NCBI GenBank assembly: GCA_045617405.1
Contig: JAZLIL010000080.1
Location: 1-5,606 of the forward strand
Origin: JAZLIL01 sp045617405
GTDB lineage: Bacteria; Bacillota; Clostridia; Lachnospirales; Lachnospiraceae
DNA length: 5,606 nucleotides
Reading direction: 5' to 3'
The notes under the pieces were generated by a model. It had not been told where the DNA came from, searched no databases, and saw only the letters and a list, made by a program, of their open reading frames with translations. Positions 5,110-5,606 of the stretch are shown here, one piece after another. How positions within the stretch are numbered: position 1 is the first letter of the stretch; each line of letters opens with the position of its first letter. The position numbers and the translations under genes were made by a program.

Positions 5110-5606
5110 TAAAACAGAAGTGTGCTTGCGATGGCAAAGTAAACCAGCAACGAAAGTGCGTCGACTATTGTCGTGATAAAAGGACTTGCCATTACTGCCG
5201 GATCAAAGCCGATTTTCTTCGCAACCATAGGAAGGACGCATCCGATAATCTTTGCTATCACAATCGTCAGAACCATCGTAATGCAGACTACAGCGGCAAC
5301 AAGCACCGTAACATCACTGTTTCCCATAATCAGCCTGTCGACCAGCATAATCTTTCCGAAGCAGACGACAGCCAGACAGATTCCGCAAAGAAACGCAGTC
5401 CGGCATTCCTTCCAGATAACGCTCGGAAGATCGGCAAAATCAAGTTCGCCAAGCGACATGGAACGGATAACGGTAACAGACGACTGCGAGCCGGAATTAC
5501 CTCCCGTGTCCATGATCATCGGAATAAATGCCGTAAGTGCAACCTGTGCCGCAAGTGCGCTCTCGAAATTTGTTATTATCAGTCCCGTAAACGTTGCCGA
5601 AACCAT
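5109..5606 (-). CDS. mgtE: Magnesium transporter MgtE, C-terminal membrane domain, truncated by the window edge
   Basis: MgtE is a homodimeric Mg2+-selective channel whose cytoplasmic N and CBS domains sense Mg2+ and gate a five-helix membrane domain. Only the last 165 residues are visible; full proteins are near 450, so the N-terminal, CBS and connecting-helix parts lie right of the window and the Met at 5606 is almost surely internal. The signature AFIPMIMDTGGNSGSQSSV (visible residues 26-44), followed by RSMSLGEL, is typical of the family. Three or four hydrophobic helices follow, and the last contains FDPAVMASPFITTIVDALSL; Asp149 there matches the conserved pore aspartate that coordinates Mg2+. 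The C-terminus is complete, ending STLLF-TAG. The stop lies inside the decayed fifth copy of the downstream 39-bp repeat. In many bacteria mgtE is controlled by a Mg2+ riboswitch; its leader is outside this window. Confidence 0.95.
   Translation of the reverse strand: MVSATFTGLIITNFESALAAQVALTAFIPMIMDTGGNSGSQSSVTVIRSMSLGELDFADLPSVIWKECRTAFLCGICLAVVCFGKIMLVDRLIMGNSDVTVLVAAVVCITMVLTIVIAKIIGCVLPMVAKKIGFDPAVMASPFITTIVDALSLLVYFAIASTLLF

Overview
The window looks like a chromosomal housekeeping segment from an anaerobic Firmicute of the class Clostridia, most likely Lachnospiraceae. I base this on protein character (bacterial-type IMP dehydrogenase, a clostridial-type membrane-anchored muramoyl amidase, a small zinc-ribbon protein of a kind common in Clostridia), on the GGAGG-type ribosome binding sites, and on moderate GC. 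I could run no database search, so the family placement is inference.

Layout, left to right. (1) Bases 2-1312, plus strand: the 3' nine-tenths of guaB, closed by a clear intrinsic terminator at 1323-1349. (2) 1313-1446: the convergent gap. It holds the guaB terminator and, facing the other way, a terminator for the next gene that overlaps a second, mutually exclusive hairpin. (3) 1447-1680, minus strand: a 77-residue zinc-ribbon protein. (4) 1681-1959: a divergent intergenic region with candidate promoters in both directions and several inverted repeats. (5) 1960-3333, plus strand: a complete MATE-family multidrug/cation antiporter. (6) 3334-3505: a convergent gap containing two 61-bp tandem repeats about 90% identical. 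(7) 3506-4897, minus strand: a secreted, membrane-anchored N-acetylmuramoyl-L-alanine amidase with an SH3-like domain. (8) 4898-5108: a 39-bp tandem repeat array with four invariant 16-nt palindromes plus one decayed copy. (9) 5109-5606, minus strand: the C-terminal membrane domain of the magnesium channel MgtE, running off the right edge.

The genes do not form an obvious single pathway: purine (GMP) synthesis, drug/cation efflux, peptidoglycan remodelling and magnesium uptake lie side by side. The zinc-ribbon gene and the MATE gene are divergent and may share control. mgtE and the amidase gene are codirectional, separated by the palindrome array. No known defence, mobile or biosynthetic system is visible.

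The feature most worth following up is the array at 4933-5109. Its repeated palindrome GTGAAAGCGTTTTCAC fits the consensus for catabolite-responsive (cre) or LacI-family operators, the palindrome is invariant while the linkers vary, and the copies sit at an exact 39-bp period. No stretch longer than 300 bases lacks a gene.
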